From contig CALSRT010000002.1 of the NCBI GenBank assembly GCA_943788825.1, positions 62,001 through 126,000 of the forward strand: a DNA stretch of 64,000 bases. Reading direction: 5' to 3'. The first letter of the stretch is position 1; each line of letters starts with the position of its first letter. The translations under genes were made by a program, and so were the position numbers. Below the pieces are notes generated by a model. That model saw only the letters and a list, made by a program, of their open reading frames with translations. It did no database searches and was not told the origin of the DNA. Shown here piece after piece: positions 61,061 through 64,000 of the stretch. The stretch comes from UBA4582 sp002389265 (GTDB lineage Bacteria; Pseudomonadota; Gammaproteobacteria; Pseudomonadales; Azotimanducaceae).

Positions 61061-62485
61061 CTAGCCCAGCAACTTGCCTGGGTTCATGATGTTGTTCGGG
61101 TCGAACGCGGCCTTAACCGATCGCATCAAGTCAATCTCGGCCACCGAACGACTGAATGTCAGTTGGTCGCGCTTGAGCAGACCAACGCCATGCTCAGCGG
61201 AAATACTGCCGTCAAATTCAGCCACGATTCGCATAATATGCTCGCTGACCAATTCGCATTCTGCCTTGAACGCGGCGACGGTCCAATCGGCCGGTTTGAG
61301 AATGTTCAGGTGTAAGTTGCCGTCGCCGATATGGCCAAACCAGACAATCTCAAAATTCGGATAACGTTGGCCCACTTCTGCATCCACAGCCGCAAGAAAC
61401 TCTGGAACTCTGGAGACTCGCACCGCCACATCATTTTTATATGGGGTAAACGGCGTAATGGACTCAGAGATGTTCTCTCGCAAGCGCCACAGATCTCGCC
61501 GCTGAGTCTCGCTAGCACTGATCACTCCATCTGTCGTCAAACCCGCGTCCAGACAACTTTCAAAGGCGGCGAGAGACGCGTCAACATCCTCAGCCGAGAC
61601 AACCTCATATTCCAACAAGGCGTAAAATGAAGACTTTTCAGCAAAGGGGTGCTTACCACCAGTGTGATTGATCACATGCTGCAATGCCTGTTCAGAAAAG
61701 AATTCATAGGCCGTCAGTGAAACGTGACGGCGGAATGTCTCGAGCACCGAAATGATTTTTGCCATTTCCGGTACCGCTAGCAAAATCACATTCAAATTGC
61801 GGGGGCAGGGCGCGAGCCGAATAGTAGCCTCGACGATGAACCCCAGTGTCCCTTCCGAGCCGATAAACAGATGGCGAAAGTCATAGCCTGTCGCGTTTTT
61901 CACCAAACCTTTGTTCAGATCAAGCAATTCACCAGTGCCCGTGACAACCTTCAGGCCCACCACCCAATCGCGGGTCAGGCCATAGCGCAGCACCTTAATG
62001 CCGCCAGCATTGGTCGCAATATTACCCCCGATCTGGCTCGATCCTGCGGAGGCAAAATCAACGGGATAAAGACAATCGTGCTCGGCCGCGAAAGCCTGCA
62101 AGTTGGCCGTAATGACCCCGGGTTGAACCACTGCGTAATGGTCAATCGGGTCGAAGTCGAGAATACGATTCATTTTCTCGAATGACACCACCAACTCACC
62201 GTTGATGGCCACAGCGCCGCCACTGAGGCCAGTGCGACCACCGGATGGGACCAAGGCCAGTCGGTGCAAATTCGCAAATTTGACCAACGTCACCACCTCA
62301 TCGACGCTGGTGGGAAAAATCACAGCCAACGCATTCGGCTCGTAAAAGCGCGTCCAGTCGAGACCATACTTCTGTAGGGTCTCGGCATCCGTTGCTATTC
62401 CACAACTCAACTCGGTTCTGAGTAAATCCAACATATGGGCCCGCAAGCCTCCTGATAACAAATCAACGACGACCGGACGGCTCAC
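61061..62485 (-). CDS. FAD-linked D-2-hydroxyacid dehydrogenase (GlcD/D2HGDH-like)
   Basis: A VAO/PCMH-type flavoenzyme likely to oxidise a D-2-hydroxy acid such as D-2-hydroxyglutarate, D-lactate or glycolate. The FAD-binding domain has LALVPSGGRTGLSGGAV and GGNIATNAGGIKVLRYG; the C-terminal domain has WFGHIGDGNLHLNI, SAEHGVGLLKRD and FDPNNIMNPGKL. The best guess is D-2-hydroxyglutarate dehydrogenase, which recycles the by-product of SerA; this rests on similar genes near serA in Pseudomonas (PA0317). The GTG at 62485 lacks a ribosome-binding site. The ATG at 62434, 13 nt after AGGAGG, is an alternative start. Confidence 0.82.
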   Translation of the reverse strand: MSRPVVVDLLSGGLRAHMLDLLRTELSCGIATDAETLQKYGLDWTRFYEPNALAVIFPTSVDEVVTLVKFANLHRLALVPSGGRTGLSGGAVAINGELVVSFEKMNRILDFDPIDHYAVVQPGVITANLQAFAAEHDCLYPVDFASAGSSQIGGNIATNAGGIKVLRYGLTRDWVVGLKVVTGTGELLDLNKGLVKNATGYDFRHLFIGSEGTLGFIVEATIRLAPCPRNLNVILLAVPEMAKIISVLETFRRHVSLTAYEFFSEQALQHVINHTGGKHPFAEKSSFYALLEYEVVSAEDVDASLAAFESCLDAGLTTDGVISASETQRRDLWRLRENISESITPFTPYKNDVAVRVSRVPEFLAAVDAEVGQRYPNFEIVWFGHIGDGNLHLNILKPADWTVAAFKAECELVSEHIMRIVAEFDGSISAEHGVGLLKRDQLTFSRSVAEIDLMRSVKAAFDPNNIMNPGKLLG

Positions 62486-62512
62486 CAGTCAGCTGGCGCC
62501 CCGTCACCGACT

Positions 62513-63577
62513 TTAGGACAGGCGCGGGTCGAGGGCGCCAGATGCATATTGTTCTGCCATTTTTTCGAGAGAGATTGGTCTGATTTTAGAACCCTGTCCG
62601 GCGGCACCAAAGGCCTCATAACGGGCCACAACAAGATCTTTCATAGCTTTTGTTGAGACTGCCAGATATTTGCGCGGATCAAACTCCGCCTTATTCTCAG
62701 CGAGAAACCGTCGAACAGCGCCAGTCGACGCCAAGCGTAGATCCGTATCAATATTCACCTTGCGTACACCATATTTGATGCCTTCCTGAATTTCCGCCAC
62801 GGGGACCCCATATGTCTCCGGAATTTCACCGCCGAATTCATTGATAATGGCCAGCCATTCCTGCGGTACACTGGAGGAGCCATGCATAACCAGATGGGTA
62901 TTCGGTAAGCGTTCATGAATCGCCTTGATGCGATCGATCGCAAGGATGTCACCGGTCGGCGGCCGACTGAATTTATAGGCGCCATGGCTCGTGCCGATAG
63001 CGATGGCTAAGGCATCGACCCCGGTTCGCTTGACAAAGTCGCGAGCCTGCTCAGGATCCGTGAGCATTTGCTCCATGGTCAGAATGCCCTCTGCGCCGCC
63101 GCCGTCTTCTTCCCCAGCTTCTCCGGTTTCCAGAGAGCCAAGACAGCCGAGTTCGCCCTCAACCGTGACACCACAGGCATGGGCGAACCGAGTGGTCAGG
63201 CGAGTCACTTCCACATTGTATTCGTAGTCTGCCGGTGTTTTTTGGTCGGCCAACAAGGAACCATCCATCATCACCGATGAAAATCCCGACTGAATTGATT
63301 GTTGGCACACATCTGGCGAGGCTCCGTGATCCTGGTGCATCACTACCGGGATATTCGGAAACTCTTCGATCGCCGCCAAAATCAGGTGTCGCAGGAACGT
63401 CGAACCGGCGTACTTGCGCGCCCCTGCTGAGGCCTGCACGATCACGGGGCTATCAGTTTGCTGCGCGGCCTCCATGATGGCGCGCATCTGTTCAAGATTG
63501 TTAACGTTGAACGCCGGTACGCCATATCCATGTTCTGCTGCGTGATCCAGCATTTGTCGCATACTCACTAACGCCAT
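62513..63577 (-). CDS. fba: Fructose-bisphosphate aldolase, class II
   Basis: A zinc-dependent aldolase of glycolysis and gluconeogenesis. Key segments: VPAFNVNNLEQMRAIMEAA, VVMHQDHGASPDV (catalytic Asp and zinc His), VEGELGCLGSLETGEAGEE, IAIGTSHGAYKF (His ligand) and LVMHGSSSVPQEW (His ligand), and KVNIDTDLRLA. The 354-residue length and the sequence style fit the class IIB (Calvin-cycle-type) aldolases. It follows pgk on the same strand, giving a pgk-fba operon as in many proteobacteria. Confidence 0.96.
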   Translation of the reverse strand: MALVSMRQMLDHAAEHGYGVPAFNVNNLEQMRAIMEAAQQTDSPVIVQASAGARKYAGSTFLRHLILAAIEEFPNIPVVMHQDHGASPDVCQQSIQSGFSSVMMDGSLLADQKTPADYEYNVEVTRLTTRFAHACGVTVEGELGCLGSLETGEAGEEDGGGAEGILTMEQMLTDPEQARDFVKRTGVDALAIAIGTSHGAYKFSRPPTGDILAIDRIKAIHERLPNTHLVMHGSSSVPQEWLAIINEFGGEIPETYGVPVAEIQEGIKYGVRKVNIDTDLRLASTGAVRRFLAENKAEFDPRKYLAVSTKAMKDLVVARYEAFGAAGQGSKIRPISLEKMAEQYASGALDPRLS

Positions 63578-63670
63578 CTTTAAAACTCCTTCGGATTCGT
63601 GTTCGTTTGACTACCAAGCGCCGCTAGAAGTCTGCCGCACCGATAACATACTGCTCATTTTCTGCTCGCC

Positions 63671-64000
63671 TTAATTCATATCCTGTGGAGCGCGTAGCTC
63701 AAGGATTGCCACCGCCGGCAAGGTTTTACCCTCAACGAACTCAAGAAAAGCACCGCCGCCAGTGGAGATATAAGAGATATCACCAGCCAAACCATACTTG
63801 TCGATGGCCGCCAGAGTGTCGCCGCCGCCGGCAATGGAAAAGCCCTCGCTGTCCGCAATGGCCTGACCGAGTTTGCGGGTACCATCGGCGAACCCGTCAA
63901 TCTCAAACACACCCACCGGTCCGTTCCAGATAATCGTTTTTGCCTGCCGAACAATATCCCCAATCAACTCACTGGTCTCGTGTCCAATATCTAAAATCAT
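63671..64000 (-). CDS. pgk: Phosphoglycerate kinase, C-terminal part (runs off right edge)
   Basis: The last 109 residues of Pgk are visible. They contain DIGHETSELIGDIVRQAKTI, WNGPVGVFEIDGFADGT with the nucleotide-binding PVGVFE, SIAGGGDTLAAID and the C-terminal STGGGAFLEFVEGKTLP. The start lies outside the window; the Met at the edge is internal. pgk lies 93 nt upstream of fba on the same strand and belongs to the glycolytic operon. Confidence 0.95.
   Translation of the reverse strand: MILDIGHETSELIGDIVRQAKTIIWNGPVGVFEIDGFADGTRKLGQAIADSEGFSIAGGGDTLAAIDKYGLAGDISYISTGGGAFLEFVEGKTLPAVAILELRAPQDMN

Noticed and set aside
1..64000. Mobile elements, CRISPR arrays, prophage, tRNA or rRNA genes
   Set aside because: No transposase or integrase, spaced direct repeats, phage proteins, or cloverleaf or rRNA signatures were noticed.

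Overview
The window is chromosomal core sequence from a gammaproteobacterium with a moderate GC content of roughly 50-55%. Nearly every gene is a housekeeping gene. Gene order matches known gammaproteobacterial blocks, especially those of Pseudomonas and relatives: hflX-hfq-miaA-mutL-amiB-tsaE, orn/psd/epmA-efp, fimX-serB-parC-parE-waaA, hldE/waaC/waaF-glnE, lgt-ptsP-rppH, ubiI-pepP-ygfB-zapA-6S RNA-fau, and ilvA-rpiA. My best guess is Pseudomonadales in the broad sense, possibly a marine lineage; that placement is inference. I see no insertion sequence, prophage, integron, CRISPR array, tRNA or rRNA.

Layout. 1-5.3 kb: RNA chaperone, tRNA modification, mismatch repair and cell-wall amidase genes on the minus strand. 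5.5-14 kb: an ABC exporter, metabolite repair (nnr), queG, orn, psd and the EF-P module (efp, epmA), followed by a decayed epmB. 14-23 kb: a FimX-type c-di-GMP receptor, serB, an AhpA-like membrane protein, and topoisomerase IV. 23-32 kb: lipopolysaccharide core and lipid A genes (waaA, hldE, an LpxL-like acyltransferase, waaC, waaF) around a FAD oxidoreductase/aldo-keto reductase pair. 32-43 kb: glnE, an orphan GspE/PilB-type ATPase, argE, argA, ilvD, hemE and a MASE2-type adenylate cyclase. 43.7-51 kb: fabV, lgt, an NRDE protein, ptsP, rppH, a HAD hydrolase and an imelysin-like lipoprotein. 51-58.6 kb: gcvT-gcvH, ubiI, pepP, ygfB, the divergent zapB-like gene and zapA, 6S RNA, fau, a tiny membrane protein and def. 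58.5-64 kb: ilvA, rpiA, an FAD-linked hydroxyacid dehydrogenase, fba and the end of pgk.

The most notable observation is the 0.7-kb stretch beside efp. It has no intact gene, yet conceptual translation in shifting frames on the plus strand recovers, in order, recognisable pieces of the lysine 2,3-aminomutase EpmB from N- to C-terminus. The partner gene epmA and the modifiable lysine of EF-P are both intact. Other points worth a second look are an Hfq with Ser in place of the conserved Sm2 His, an 11-bp palindrome abutting the putative fimX -10 box, a 30-residue membrane protein with its own promoter and leader hairpin, a 47-codon ORF translationally coupled to psd, a G-quadruplex-like repeat between glnE and waaF, and several genes missing from otherwise conserved neighbourhoods.
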